DNA from: Collimonas sp. OK242
GTDB taxonomy: Bacteria > Pseudomonadota > Gammaproteobacteria > Burkholderiales > Burkholderiaceae_D
DNA: 41,119 nt
Reading direction: 5' to 3'
NCBI RefSeq assembly: GCF_900107095.1
Contig: NZ_FNOR01000026.1
Location: forward strand, 1 to 41,119
Part shown: positions 16,969-25,559 of the stretch, piece after piece
Layout: each line of letters starts with the position of its first letter
How positions within the stretch are numbered: position 1 is the stretch's first letter
The notes under the pieces: generated by a model
The model's input: the letters and a program-made list of their open reading frames with translations, nothing else
What the model was told of the DNA's origin: nothing
The model's database searches: none
Position numbers and translations under genes: made by a program

Positions 16969-17004
16969 CGGATACTGCTCCGGATACCGCTCCGGATACC
17001 GCTA
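16969..17004. repeat. Tandem triplicate of a 12-bp unit
   Basis: Three direct copies in a row: CGGATACTGCTC (16969-16980), CGGATACCGCTC (16981-16992), CGGATACCGCTA (16993-17004). It lies in the transcribed 3' end of pmbA, between its stop and its terminator. Confidence 0.8.
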
Positions 17005-17039
17005 AAACCGCTTGACGCAGAGTGCCGGGACGCTCCCGA

Positions 17040-18404
17040 TCAGTTCCCGGCCACGGTCATGCTTTCAATCAGCACCGAGCCGGTTTGCTTGGTGCCGCGA
17101 ATCAGCGTATCGGCGCCGATCGCAACGATTTGCGCCAGCATGTCTTTCATGTTGCCGGCAATCGTGATTTCCTCGACCGGGTATTGGATCACGCCTTTTT
17201 CAACCCAGTAACCGGAAGCGCCGCGCGAATAGTCACCGGTGACGTAGTTGACGCCCTGCCCCATCAGCTCGGTCACCAGCAAGCCGGTGTCGAGCTTCTT
17301 CAGCATCGCCTTGAAATCATCCGCAGATTTGGTGAGCGAAGAAGTGATGCTCAGATTATGCGAGCCGCCGGAATTGCCGGTGGTTTTCATGCCCAGCTTG
17401 CGCGCCGAATAGGTCGACAGGAAGTAGCCCTGCACTACGCCATCCTTGACCACGTCGCGGCGCTGCGTCTTGACGCCCTCTTCATCGAACGGCGCCGAAC
17501 CCACCGCGCCGATGATGTGCGGATCTTCCACAATCTGGATATGCGGCGCAAACACCGGCTTGCCCAGCGAATCCAGCAGGAAGGTCGACTTGCGATACAG
17601 CGCGCCGCCCGACACGGCTTGCACGAAAGCGCCCAGCAAGCCTGCCGCCAGCGGCGCCTCGAACAGCACCGGACACTTGCGGGTATCCAGCTGACGCGCG
17701 TTCAGCCGCGCCAATGCGCGCTCCGCCGCATAACGACCGATCGCTTCCGGCTTGGCCAGCTGCTGCGGATCGCGCATCGATGAATACCAGTCGTCGCGCT
17801 GCATCTTGCTGCCCTTGCCAGCGATAGGCGCCACCGAGATGGTGTGCCGTGAAAATGGATAGCCGCCCATGAAACCGCGCGAATTAGCGCTGACAAAGTG
17901 CGATTGCTGGGCGTAGACGCCAGCGCCTTCGCTGTTGGTGATACGTTTATCGACGGCAAATGCTGCCGCTTCGCAACGTTTTGCCAGTTCCACCGCCTCT
18001 TCGGCAGAGATCAGCCATGGCGAGCACAGCTTCAAATCCAGCGGATGCATTTCCAAAGTATCAACATCCGGCAAGCCGGCGCAATCGTCCTCGGCGGTAA
18101 AGCGGGCGATGTTGTACGCTGCTTCGACCGTGTCTTGCAGCGCTTTTGCCGAAAAATCGGAGGTGCTGGCATTGCCGCGCCGGGTATGGCCTTCCTCGCC
18201 CAGATAGACGGTGACGCCCATGCCCTTGTCCTTGTTTTGCTCGATGGTTTCGACGCTGCCCTTGCGCACGCCCACCGACAAACCGCTGCCTTCGCTGATT
18301 TCAACGGAGGCGCCGGAAGCGCCTTTTTCCCGTGCATAGCGCAAAACGTCCTGCGCAAGTTGTTGCAATTGCTCTTGGCTATGTATGAATACGGAGTCGC
18401 TCAT
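17040..18404 (-). CDS. pmbA: TldE/PmbA family metalloprotease partner
   Basis: 454-residue cytosolic protein of the TldD/PmbA (peptidase U62) family. PmbA (TldE) pairs with TldD to form a hetero-oligomeric protease that, in E. coli, trims microcin B17 precursor and degrades unfolded peptides such as CcdA. The N-terminal domain has EISEGSGLSVGVRKGSVETIE (core LSVGVRKG) near residues 40-55, and the C-terminal half contains YSARKLGMKTTGNSGG (core GMKTTGNSGG) and NYVTGDYSRGASGYWVE (core TGDYSRGASGYW), both typical. It lacks the HExxxH metal motif, as expected for the E subunit; tldD is not in the window. It is divergent from yjgA with 76 bp between starts, and ends at a clear terminator. Confidence 0.95.
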   Translation of the reverse strand: MSDSVFIHSQEQLQQLAQDVLRYAREKGASGASVEISEGSGLSVGVRKGSVETIEQNKDKGMGVTVYLGEEGHTRRGNASTSDFSAKALQDTVEAAYNIARFTAEDDCAGLPDVDTLEMHPLDLKLCSPWLISAEEAVELAKRCEAAAFAVDKRITNSEGAGVYAQQSHFVSANSRGFMGGYPFSRHTISVAPIAGKGSKMQRDDWYSSMRDPQQLAKPEAIGRYAAERALARLNARQLDTRKCPVLFEAPLAAGLLGAFVQAVSGGALYRKSTFLLDSLGKPVFAPHIQIVEDPHIIGAVGSAPFDEEGVKTQRRDVVKDGVVQGYFLSTYSARKLGMKTTGNSGGSHNLSITSSLTKSADDFKAMLKKLDTGLLVTELMGQGVNYVTGDYSRGASGYWVEKGVIQYPVEEITIAGNMKDMLAQIVAIGADTLIRGTKQTGSVLIESMTVAGN

Positions 18405-18416
18405 GGGTCGGTTTTC

Positions 18417-18444
18417 TTCGAATAAGGTATAAAACGGTTATCAT
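18417..18444 (+). promoter_or_regulatory. Possible promoter for yjgA-mog
   Basis: TTCGAA (18417-18422) and TATCAT (18439-18444) with a 16-bp spacer lie in the 76-bp divergent gap between pmbA and yjgA. Both hexamers are weak matches; position is the main argument. Confidence 0.3.
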
Positions 18445-18480
18445 AGCAGTCGTTTACAGTATGGAAGTACCCTTAACATC

Positions 18481-19080
18481 ATGCCAAATCCCAATCGGGG
18501 CTCCTGCGGCTTTCAGTCCAGCGAGTTCGAACAAGAATACGATCGTCCCTCCAAGTCCCAGCTCAAGCGCGAGATGACTGCATTGCAGAAGCTCGGCGAA
18601 GAGCTGATTGCCGAATCGCGCGACCGCGTCAAGCGGGTGCCGATGCCGGAAGATGTGCGCGACGCCATCCTCGAATGCCAGCAAATCAAGGATCACGAAG
18701 GACGCCGCCGCCAGACCCAGTACGTAGGCAAGAAGATGCGTACGCTGGAGCCGCACGAAATCGCCGAAATCCAGAAAACCCTGGATAGCTGGAGAGGCTT
18801 ATCGAAAGCCGATACCGCCGCCATGCACGCGCTGGAACGCCACCGCGACCGTCTGCTGAAGGACGATAGCGCGCTGACCGAACTGCTGGCGCAGCATCCG
18901 GAACTGGATGTGCAGCACATCCGCACCCTGATCCGCAATGGCCGCAAGGAACAGGCCGAGAACAAGCCGCCCAAGGCTTATCGCGAAATTTTCCAGCTGC
19001 TGAAACAGCTGCAGAAACCTGCCGCCGGACAGGAAGATGGCGAACAGGACGACGAAGACCAGCAAGATGAGCACAACTAG
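18481..19080 (+). CDS. yjgA: Ribosome-associated protein YjgA/DarP (DUF615)
   Basis: 199-residue protein of the DUF615 family; the E. coli member (DarP) helps late assembly of the 50S ribosomal subunit. Family motifs are present: PSKSQLKREMTALQKLGEEL (core SQLKREMTALQKLG) near residues 22-38, then RRRQTQYVGKKMR near residues 76-88, rich in basic residues that contact rRNA. The last 16 residues form a strongly acidic tail (DGEQDDEDQQDEHN), longer than usual. The ribosome site is weak. The end overlaps the mog start by 14 bp, so mog is probably co-translated. The pmbA / yjgA / mog order is, from memory, common in Burkholderiales. Confidence 0.93.
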   Translation: MPNPNRGSCGFQSSEFEQEYDRPSKSQLKREMTALQKLGEELIAESRDRVKRVPMPEDVRDAILECQQIKDHEGRRRQTQYVGKKMRTLEPHEIAEIQKTLDSWRGLSKADTAAMHALERHRDRLLKDDSALTELLAQHPELDVQHIRTLIRNGRKEQAENKPPKAYREIFQLLKQLQKPAAGQEDGEQDDEDQQDEHN

Positions 19081-19678
19081 TCCTGGACAAAGCTTGAAAA
19101 TCGGCCTGGTCTCGATTTCGGACCGCGCCAGCACCGGCGTGTACCAGGATCAAGGCATCCCTGCCCTGCAAGACTGGCTGGCGGCGGCGCTCGTCAGTCC
19201 CTGGCAAGTCGAAACCCGCCTGATCGCCGACGAACGCGCGCTGATCGAACAAACTCTGATTGAGTTGACAGATCAACATCGTTGCGATCTGGTGCTGACC
19301 ACCGGCGGCACCGGCCCTGCGCGGCGCGATGTGACGCCGGAAGCAACGCTGGCGGTCGCCACCAAGGAAATGCCCGGCTTCGGCGAACAGATGCGGCAGA
19401 TCAGCCTGCAATTCGTTCCCACCGCGATCCTGTCGCGGCAAGTCGCGGTGATACGCGAAAGCGCCGATCACGCCGCATTGATCCTGAATTTGCCAGGGCA
19501 ACCGAAGGCCATCAAGGAAACCCTGGAAGGCTTGAAAGATGCCGACGGCAAGCAGAAAGTGTCCGGCATCTTCGCTGCGCTGCCTTACTGCATCGACCTG
19601 ATCGGCGGTCCCTACATTGAGACCAACGAAGCCGTCTGCAAGGCGTTCCGGCCGAAATCGGCGATCAAGCCCGCATAA
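19067..19678 (+). CDS. mog: Molybdopterin adenylyltransferase MogA
   Basis: 203-residue MoaB/Mog-fold enzyme that adenylates molybdopterin before molybdate insertion by MoeA. Seen: N-terminal KIGLVSISDRAS, the MPT-binding loop TTGGTGPARRDVTPEATL, and the C-terminal LILNLPGQPKAIKETL. The ATG at 19067 (MSTTSPGQ) is preferred because it begins about ten residues before the conserved strand. The in-frame ATG at 19037 would extend the overlap with yjgA and has AGGAAG directly against it, which is too close. The gene is co-transcribed with yjgA; no other molybdenum-cofactor gene is in the window. Confidence 0.93.
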   Translation: MSTTSPGQSLKIGLVSISDRASTGVYQDQGIPALQDWLAAALVSPWQVETRLIADERALIEQTLIELTDQHRCDLVLTTGGTGPARRDVTPEATLAVATKEMPGFGEQMRQISLQFVPTAILSRQVAVIRESADHAALILNLPGQPKAIKETLEGLKDADGKQKVSGIFAALPYCIDLIGGPYIETNEAVCKAFRPKSAIKPA

Positions 19679-19715
19679 ATCCCTCTTCGCCTAACTCTTT
19701 CAGCGAACAGCATCC

Positions 19716-20735
19716 ATGTTGCCAACGGTCTTTTCCAAGCCTCGCCTTGCCCAAATCTCATTACTGCCGATATTGACGCTGGCGCTGAACCCGCCCTCAT
19801 TGGCTCAGCCTCAGACCCTGCGCCTGATCAACGAATATCCGGCAACGTCGATCACCGCCGTTGCCGACCTGCAATTTGCCGCCAGTGTCAAACAACTGGC
19901 CGGCGACACGCTCGCCATCAGCACCGAACAGGAAGCACAGAATCCGTTCAAGGGCAGCGCCCAGGTCAGCGCAGTGAGCGACGGCAAGGTCGAAATGGCC
20001 ACGCTGTTTGCCGGCATCATCGGCGCCAGCGATCCCTTCTTCCTGCTATCTTCGCTGCCGTTCACGGTAAATGATTTTGACGATGCCGAGGCGCTTGCCA
20101 GTTGCTCGCAGCCGGTGCTTGAGCAGCATCTGAGCAAACTCAATGCGCATCTGCTGTACGTCACGCCATGGCCGCCGTCCGGCATCTGGTCGGCAACGCC
20201 GCTGACCGACTTGGCGTCTTTACGAGCGCTGCGGATTCGCACCTACGACGAAAACAGCCGTGCTGTATTTGCGCAAGTCGGCGCGCAAAGCGTGAATCTG
20301 CCGTTTTCGGCGGTTCCGCCCAAACTGGCTGCCGGCGAGTTGAATGCGGTACTGTCATCAGGCGACGGCGGCGCCGGCAACCGTTTGTGGGAACAGCTCG
20401 GCAATTTCAGCGCTGTCAGCTACGCGATTCCGCTGAGTTACACCGTCATCAACCAGGATGTCTGGCAGCGCTTGAAACCGGAACAGCAAGCGATACTGAG
20501 CGAAGCCGCCAAACGTACCGCAGCCAGCTCCTGGAACAAGGTCAAGGATCGCATCGCCAGCAATTACGCCAGCATGCGCGAACATAAAATGAGTTTGAAT
20601 CTGACGCCTGCGCAAGAGATACAAGACAGTCTGCGCAGCGCTGCAAGAAGCCAGGTTTCGGCCTGGCAGCAAAAAGCCAACGCCGCCGATATCGTCGGAC
20701 TCTGCTTCAGAAGCCCGTCACAAGCGTCAAAATAA
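19716..20735 (+). CDS. Orphan TRAP-type substrate-binding protein (DctP family)
   Basis: 339-residue DctP-family periplasmic protein. N-terminal signal region, residues about 1-30 (hydrophobic LAQISLLPILTLALNPPSLAQ, quoted core LLPILTLAL). The family core includes NPFKGSAQVSAVSDGKVEMA, the ligand-lid region FLLSSLPFTVND, and LRALRIRTYDENSRAVFAQVGA (core LRIRTYDE), where the conserved arginine of TRAP proteins normally binds a carboxylate. The usual permease genes dctQ and dctM are absent on both sides, so it must work with a distant permease or serve as a sensor or scavenging protein. It is 37 bp after mog and could be co-transcribed. Confidence 0.87.
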   Translation: MLPTVFSKPRLAQISLLPILTLALNPPSLAQPQTLRLINEYPATSITAVADLQFAASVKQLAGDTLAISTEQEAQNPFKGSAQVSAVSDGKVEMATLFAGIIGASDPFFLLSSLPFTVNDFDDAEALASCSQPVLEQHLSKLNAHLLYVTPWPPSGIWSATPLTDLASLRALRIRTYDENSRAVFAQVGAQSVNLPFSAVPPKLAAGELNAVLSSGDGGAGNRLWEQLGNFSAVSYAIPLSYTVINQDVWQRLKPEQQAILSEAAKRTAASSWNKVKDRIASNYASMREHKMSLNLTPAQEIQDSLRSAARSQVSAWQQKANAADIVGLCFRSPSQASK

Positions 20736-20786
20736 GCCGGCAGCCGGCATCGATTAATCATCCACCACCTATATCCGGAACACCTC

Positions 20787-21455
20787 ATGTCAAGCACTCT
20801 CGAAACCCTGGAAATCTCTACCTCCGAAACACCGACCGCCGCCGTCATCTGGATGCACGGCCTGGGCGCCGACGGCTCCGATTTTGTGCCGATCGTGAAA
20901 GAACTGGATCTGAGCGGCTGCCCCGGCATCCGCTTCGTCTTCCCGAGTGCGCCAGCGATACCGGTGACCATCAACAACGGCTACGTGATGCCAGCCTGGT
21001 ACGACATTCTGGCCACCGACCTGACCCGCCGCGAAGACGAAGCCGGCCTGCGCAAATCGCAGATCGAGATCGAAGCCCTGATCGCGCAGCAGATCGCGCT
21101 CGGGATTACGGCCGACAAAATCGTGGTCGCCGGTTTTTCCCAAGGTTGCGCGATGGCGCTGCAAACCGGTTTGCGTTACCCGCAAAAGCTGGCCGGCCTG
21201 ATGTGCCTGTCCGGTTACCTGCCGCTGAGCGACAAGACCGATGCGGAGCGGAATGCCGCCAACCAGCACACACCGATCTTCCAGGCCCACGGCCGTGCCG
21301 ACCCGGTGGTGCTGGTCGACCGCGCCGAAAAATCGCGCGACTTCCTGAAACAACTCGGCTACCAGGTCGAATGGCATGAATACATGATGCAGCATTCGGT
21401 GTGTGCGGAAGAAGTTGCCGATATCGGTAACTGGTTGCGGCGCGTGCTGGCATAA
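20787..21455 (+). CDS. Carboxylesterase / acyl-protein thioesterase-like alpha/beta hydrolase
   Basis: 222-residue cytosolic alpha/beta hydrolase of the phospholipase/carboxylesterase family (Abhydrolase_2). The oxyanion-side motif VIWMHGLGADGSDF is at residues 16-29. The nucleophile elbow is GFSQG with Ser118, the acid is the Asp in GRADPVV, and the histidine is in MQHSVC near residue 195. PITURES of substrates cannot be drawn from sequence: members hydrolyse short-chain esters or lysophospholipids. It lies 51 bp after the TRAP gene and ends at a strong bidirectional terminator. Confidence 0.92.
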   Translation: MSSTLETLEISTSETPTAAVIWMHGLGADGSDFVPIVKELDLSGCPGIRFVFPSAPAIPVTINNGYVMPAWYDILATDLTRREDEAGLRKSQIEIEALIAQQIALGITADKIVVAGFSQGCAMALQTGLRYPQKLAGLMCLSGYLPLSDKTDAERNAANQHTPIFQAHGRADPVVLVDRAEKSRDFLKQLGYQVEWHEYMMQHSVCAEEVADIGNWLRRVLA

Positions 21456-21474
21456 AGCAGGCTGCTGCGCCAGC

Positions 21475-21511
21475 CCATAAAAAACCCGCATCGCACGCGG
21501 GTTTTTTATGG
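21475..21511. terminator. Bidirectional terminator between the esterase gene and copZ
   Basis: CCATAAAAAACCCGC (21475-21489) and GCGGGTTTTTTATGG (21497-21511) are perfect 15-bp arms with a 7-nt loop. The T-run on the plus strand serves the esterase gene and the A-run gives the same on the minus strand for copZ, which ends 10 bp further on. Confidence 0.9.
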
Positions 21512-21520
21512 CGGCAAAAT

Positions 21521-21718
21521 TTATATCACCTGCGGCGTATAACCAGCGTCCGTGATCGCTTCAGCAAGCTCATCCGCGCTTGCCTTGCTCTCAACCGACA
21601 CGGTCCGCCCTTCTATCTTGATATCCACCTTGGCGTTTGCATCAACGCCAATGATGGCTTTGGTAATGCGGCCGGCGCAGTGGCCGCAAGTCATGTCCTG
21701 CACATTGAATTCGATCAT
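21521..21718 (-). CDS. copZ: CopZ-like copper chaperone (HMA domain)
   Basis: 65-residue single heavy-metal-associated domain. The Cu(I)-binding motif MTCGHCAG places Cys11 and Cys14 in the loop after the first strand, and the conserved C-terminal AGYTPQ follows. Proteins of this size ferry Cu(I) in the cytosol to the P-type ATPase CopA and to CueR. It is monocistronic, with its own CueR-type promoter 40 bp upstream (21758-21788) and the shared terminator downstream. Cognate copA and cueR lie 1 kb away, which strengthens the copper assignment over zinc or mercury. Confidence 0.92.
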   Translation of the reverse strand: MIEFNVQDMTCGHCAGRITKAIIGVDANAKVDIKIEGRTVSVESKASADELAEAITDAGYTPQVI

Positions 21719-21757
21719 TTTCCTGCTCCGTTTTTGCCTGCTTAGGCAGATGCATCG

Positions 21758-21788
21758 ACTATAAACCTTCCCATCGCGGCAAGGTCAA
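21758..21788 (-). promoter_or_regulatory. CueR-type promoter of copZ
   Basis: On the minus strand: -35 TTGACC (21788-21783), a 19-bp spacer (21782-21764) and -10 TATAGT (21763-21758). The overlong spacer is the mark of MerR-family activated promoters. CCTTGCC and GGGAAGG lie inside the interval, matching the CueR half-sites CCTTCC/GGAAGG with one altered base on the left. Both hexamers are good. Confidence 0.85.
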
Positions 21789-21859
21789 GCCCTAGCTGGC
21801 GCAATACAGCGACACAACAAGCAAACGATCCAAACCCGCTGCAGGACGGCAAGCGCGAC

Positions 21860-22465
21860 TTAATTCAAGCCGTTCTTGCCTTCGATTTCATTGGCTTTCA
21901 AACCACCCAGGCGCGCATGCAGGCGGCCACGGGTCGCCACTGCGAACGCCACCACGATTTCATCGGCGTTGGGGGCGTCGAAGAACCGGGTAGTCACGGT
22001 GTCGTAATGCGATGGCACATACAAGGCATTTTTGTGGGCCAGCGGAATATCGAGCTCAGTGCCGGGTACGCCGCGTTTGCCGGACGACGGGATCCAGGCC
22101 TTGCCGCCGCCGATGGCTGCGCGGATCGGCATCACCATGGCCGGCGTCAGGAAGGCATTGCCGTGCTCGTATTCACCGCCGATGCCGACGATGCAAGCCT
22201 TGCCGTAGCTTTCCACCTGGTCCTGACCCAGCGCGGCGACAAGCCGACGGCCGAATTCATGGCCGAGCGCTGGCGAATTAGCCAGGATCAGCTCCAGGTT
22301 TTCACTGAAACGCCCGGCGTAGGGATTGTGGATGGCCGCGCCGATCACGATCTTGCGCAGCAAGCTGCCATCGGCCAGCACGCCGTTTTCATTGGCCAGG
22401 GTGTCGTCGATCTGGGTGTACCACTTGCGGATATGATAATTGTCGAAATTGGCTGGTTTGCTCAT
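21860..22465 (-). CDS. Amino acid synthesis family protein (DUF1185)
   Basis: 201-residue cytosolic protein that I recognise as the DUF1185/'amino acid synthesis' family (PF06684), represented by BB2672 of Bordetella. Typical stretches are IRKWYTQIDDTLANENG near residues 12-28, VIGAAIHNPYAGRFSENL, KACIVGIGGEYEHGNAFLTP (core GIGGEYEHGNAF) and PSSGKRGVPGTELDIP. Biochemical function is not established. It stands between copZ and copA on the minus strand with no link to copper in its sequence; it may simply be inserted between them. The start at 22465 is a normal ATG preceded by CAGGAAACC on the minus strand. Confidence 0.85.
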   Translation of the reverse strand: MSKPANFDNYHIRKWYTQIDDTLANENGVLADGSLLRKIVIGAAIHNPYAGRFSENLELILANSPALGHEFGRRLVAALGQDQVESYGKACIVGIGGEYEHGNAFLTPAMVMPIRAAIGGGKAWIPSSGKRGVPGTELDIPLAHKNALYVPSHYDTVTTRFFDAPNADEIVVAFAVATRGRLHARLGGLKANEIEGKNGLN

Positions 22466-22607
22466 GATGGTTTCCTGGCAAGTTGATCGATTTGAAGAAA
22501 TCTGATGGACAGGAATCCTAACTTGCCTTCACCCCTCGCCGTATAGCGCATTACGTATAAGCAGTAGAGCTTTTGGCAGCGCACAAGGCGAACTGTTAAA
22601 ATTGTGC

Positions 22608-22638
22608 TTGACCTTCCCATCATGGGAAGGCCGATCAT
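22608..22638 (+). promoter_or_regulatory. CueR-type promoter of copA-cueR
   Basis: -35 TTGACC (22608-22613), 19-bp spacer (22614-22632), -10 GATCAT (22633-22638). The operator is a perfect palindrome, CCTTCCCAT (22612-22620), C, ATGGGAAGG (22622-22630), the CueR consensus. The -10 hexamer is poor, so basal activity should be low and activation by Cu(I)-CueR needed. An ATG-less reading frame that starts at 22602 overlaps this promoter and is not the real copA start. Confidence 0.85.
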
Positions 22639-22670
22639 GCATCATCCCCACTCATCAAGTTGAGCCCATC

Positions 22671-25121
22671 ATGAGCAGCGCCGGCGCCACCCAAGCGACA
22701 GAATTCCAATTAGCGATAGACGGCATGAGCTGTGCATCGTGCGTCTCCCATGTCGAAAAAGCATTGCGCAAAGTTGCCGGCGTGCACCAAGTCAACGTCA
22801 ACCTGGCGACCGAACTGGCGACCGTGCAAGCCGATGCGGCAAACACTATCGGGCCGTTGGTCGCCGCGGTGGAAAAAGCCGGCTACCAGGTCAGGCAGCA
22901 GGAATTGACGCTGGATATCGAGGGCATGAGTTGCGCTTCCTGCGTCAGCCGGGTGGAAAAAGCGCTGCATAAAGTGGCTGGCGTACAAACCGTTGCCGTC
23001 AATCTGGCCAGCGAGAAGGCCACGCTGACCACCGCCGGCGCGGTAGCTGTCGACAGTATGATCGCTGCCGTCAAGGCTGCAGGCTATGCAGCCTCGCTGC
23101 CAAAATCCACGCCGGAAGCATCGGCAAGCCAGGCCAGCAAGCGCCTATTGCCGGGCTGGTGGCCAGTCGCCGCTGCTGCATTGTTTACCCTGCCTCTGAT
23201 CCTGCCGATGCTGCTGATGCCTGTCGGCGGCAGCTGGGCCCTGCCCGGCTGGTGGCAGCTGGCGCTGGCGACGCCGGTGCAGTTCTGGCTCGGCGCCCGT
23301 TTCTATCGGGCCGGCTGGCGCGCCCTGAAGGCCGGCAGCGGCAATATGGACTTGCTGGTGGCGCTCGGCACCAGCGCTGCTTACGGCTTGTCGCTGTATC
23401 TGCTGCTGGCGGCCGCACATGGCGCGATGGCGCATCTGTATTTCGAAGCATCGGCGGCGGTGATCACGCTGGTGCTGCTCGGAAAATGGCTGGAAACCCG
23501 CGCCAAGCGCCAGACCGCCGACGCCATCCGGGCCTTGAATGCATTGCGCCCGGAACGCGCCACCGTGCGGCGCGCCGGCGTTGACCGCGAGATCGCCATC
23601 GCCGACCTGCAGATCAACGATCTGGTGGTGGTGCGTGCCGGCGAACGCATCGCGGTTGACGGCCTGGTGTCAGAGGGTCACAGCCAGGTCGACGAATCCT
23701 TGCTGACCGGCGAGAACCTGCCGGTAGAAAAACAGCCGCACGACCGGGTGACCGCCGGCGCCATCAACGGCGCAGGTTTGCTGCTGGTGAGCACCACCGC
23801 AATCGGCGCCGAAACCACGCTGGCCCGCATCATCCGCATGGTGGAACATGCCCAAGCCGCCAAAGCGCCGATCCAGCGCCTGGTAGACCAGGTCAGCGCG
23901 GTCTTCGTGCCGGTGGTGCTGCTGATCGCCGCCGTTACCTTGCTGGCTTGGGGCTTGAGCAGCGGCGACTGGCAGCAAGCCTTGCTCAATTCAGTGGCGG
24001 TGCTGGTGATCGCCTGCCCATGCGCACTGGGACTGGCGACGCCGACTGCGATCATGGCCGGCACCGGGATCGCCGCCCGCTTCGGCATCTTGATCAAAGA
24101 TGCCGAAGCGCTCGAAATCGCCCATCGCATCAATGTCGTGGCCTTCGATAAAACCGGTACCTTGACGGTCGGACATCCGGCCTTGCAGGCCTTTCTGCCG
24201 CGCGTGCAAGGCGCAAGCGCCGGCGACGACTTGCTGGCACTGGCCGCAGCCGTACAACGCGGCAGCGAACATCCGCTGGCGCGCGCGGTGATCGCCGCCG
24301 CCGAGAAAAAAGGATTGCAAGCCACGCCCGACATCCACGCCAGCAAGGTGCAAAGCATCGCCGGACGCGGCGTGCAAGCCACTGTCGGCGATCGGCAATG
24401 TTATCTGGGCAGCTCGCGCTGGATGCAGGAACTGGGAGTCGACCTCGGGACGTTGGCAAGCGAGGCGCAGACGCTGGAAGCTGAAGGCCGCACCGTTTCC
24501 TGGCTCGCCACCGCAGAGAATGGCAAATTATTACTCGCCGGTTTGCTGGCTTTCGGCGACGACATCAAGCCGACGGCCAGGGCCGCAGTCCAGCAATTGC
24601 AACAACGTTCGATCCGGGTTGCCATGCTGAGCGGCGATAACCACGGCAGCGCCAATGCCGTCGGCCGGCAGTTGGGAATCGCCGAAATCCATGCGGAAAT
24701 CCTGCCCGGTGAAAAAGCCAGGGTGATCAGCAACCTGAAATCCGGCGCCGCCGTGGTCGCCATGGTCGGCGACGGCATCAACGATGCGCCGGCGCTGGCT
24801 GCCGCCGATGTCGGCATCGCCATGTCGACCGGCACCGATGTCGCCATGCAGGCCGCCGGCATCACGTTGATGCGCGGCGATCCGGGCCTGGTCGCAGATG
24901 CCATCGATATCTCGCGCCGCACTTACAACAAGATTCGGCAAAACCTGTTCTGGGCTTTTATCTATAATCTGATCGGCGTCCCGCTGGCGGCGCTGGGGTA
25001 TCTGAATCCTGTGCTGGCCGGCGCGGCGATGGCGTTCAGCAGCGTCAGCGTGGTCAGCAACGCCCTGCTGCTGCGCCGCTGGCGGCCCTTATCGTTCAAG
25101 GAAATTCCACATGTCGACTAA
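22671..25121 (+). CDS. copA: Cu(I)-exporting P1B-type ATPase CopA
   Basis: 816-residue inner-membrane copper pump that exports Cu(I) from the cytosol at the cost of ATP. Two N-terminal HMA domains carry GMSCASC (Cys21/Cys24 and Cys88/Cys91). The membrane metal site is CPC at residues 449-451, diagnostic of the Cu(I)/Ag(I) subgroup. The phosphorylated aspartate is Asp493 in DKTGTLT. SEHPLA of the nucleotide-binding domain and [16 protein letters not shown] follow, and the C-terminal helices hold the conserved YN and [10 protein letters not shown] motifs. The start at 22671 is chosen because it lies about 30 bp past the -10 box and directly ahead of the first HMA domain. Its end overlaps cueR by 11 bp. 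Confidence 0.96.
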   Translation: MSSAGATQATEFQLAIDGMSCASCVSHVEKALRKVAGVHQVNVNLATELATVQADAANTIGPLVAAVEKAGYQVRQQELTLDIEGMSCASCVSRVEKALHKVAGVQTVAVNLASEKATLTTAGAVAVDSMIAAVKAAGYAASLPKSTPEASASQASKRLLPGWWPVAAAALFTLPLILPMLLMPVGGSWALPGWWQLALATPVQFWLGARFYRAGWRALKAGSGNMDLLVALGTSAAYGLSLYLLLAAAHGAMAHLYFEASAAVITLVLLGKWLETRAKRQTADAIRALNALRPERATVRRAGVDREIAIADLQINDLVVVRAGERIAVDGLVSEGHSQVDESLLTGENLPVEKQPHDRVTAGAINGAGLLLVSTTAIGAETTLARIIRMVEHAQAAKAPIQRLVDQVSAVFVPVVLLIAAVTLLAWGLSSGDWQQALLNSVAVLVIACPCALGLATPTAIMAGTGIAARFGILIKDAEALEIAHRINVVAFDKTGTLTVGHPALQAFLPRVQGASAGDDLLALAAAVQRGSEHPLARAVIAAAEKKGLQATPDIHASKVQSIAGRGVQATVGDRQCYLGSSRWMQELGVDLGTLASEAQTLEAEGRTVSWLATAENGKLLLAGLLAFGDDIKPTARAAVQQLQQRSIRVAMLSGDNHGSANAVGRQLGIAEIHAEILPGEKARVISNLKSGAAVVAMVGDGINDAPALAAADVGIAMSTGTDVAMQAAGITLMRGDPGLVADAIDISRRTYNKIRQNLFWAFIYNLIGVPLAALGYLNPVLAGAAMAFSSVSVVSNALLLRRWRPLSFKEIPHVD

Positions 25122-25533
25122 TGCGATGAATATCGGCGACGCCGCACTGGCTTCAGGCGTTTCGGCCAAAATGATACGGCACTATGAAGAAACCGGCCTG
25201 ATCCCGAAAGCCAGCCGCAGCGACGGCGGCTACCGCACTTATGCCGAACGCGATATCCATCTGCTGCGTTTTATCCGCCAAGGCCGCCTGCTGGGGTTTT
25301 CGATGAAGCAGATTGCCGAGCTGATCGGCCTCTGGCTGGATCAATCGCGCCCCAGCAGCAAGGTCAAGCAACTGGCGCTGGACCATATCGCTGAATTGGA
25401 CGACAAGATCAAGGAGTTGCAAGCCATGAAAGCCACGCTGGAACAATTGGCCTGCCATTGCCACGGCGATGCGCGGCCGGATTGCCCGATTCTTGAGGGT
25501 CTTGCCAAACAACAAAACATCAGCATTAAGTAA
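25111..25533 (+). CDS. cueR: Copper-responsive MerR-family regulator CueR
   Basis: 140-residue dimeric activator. The MerR helix-turn-helix and wing are at residues 6-75 ([21 protein letters not shown], core [13 protein letters not shown], then [14 protein letters not shown]). A long dimerisation helix follows. The metal loop has Cys117 and Cys125 ([14 protein letters not shown], with Cys115 as an extra), the Cys pair expected for monovalent copper or silver sensing. It overlaps the copA end by 11 bp, so it is made with copA and should respond to Cu(I). Its targets in the window are the two 19-bp-spacer promoters of copZ and copA. A shorter start at 25126 (MNIGDA) is possible. Confidence 0.94.
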   Translation: MSTNAMNIGDAALASGVSAKMIRHYEETGLIPKASRSDGGYRTYAERDIHLLRFIRQGRLLGFSMKQIAELIGLWLDQSRPSSKVKQLALDHIAELDDKIKELQAMKATLEQLACHCHGDARPDCPILEGLAKQQNISIK

Positions 25534-25559
25534 TATAAATCAATGCTAGAATCCCATCC

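Larger units (their letters stand above)
16569..17039. other. Intergenic control region between the pentose operon and pmbA
   Basis: No gene seen. From right to left on the minus strand it contains the 3' untranslated end of pmbA with a triple 12-bp repeat (16969-17004), the pmbA terminator (16942-16968), the double palindrome with overlapping promoter (16869-16908), and about 290 bp of leader without a recognised RNA motif before the RbsA-like gene. Confidence 0.6.

Noticed and set aside
22602-22670. Longer copA reading frame from 22602
   Set aside because: It starts inside the CueR-type promoter and adds a stretch unlike any CopA; the ATG at 22671 lies directly before the first HMA domain.
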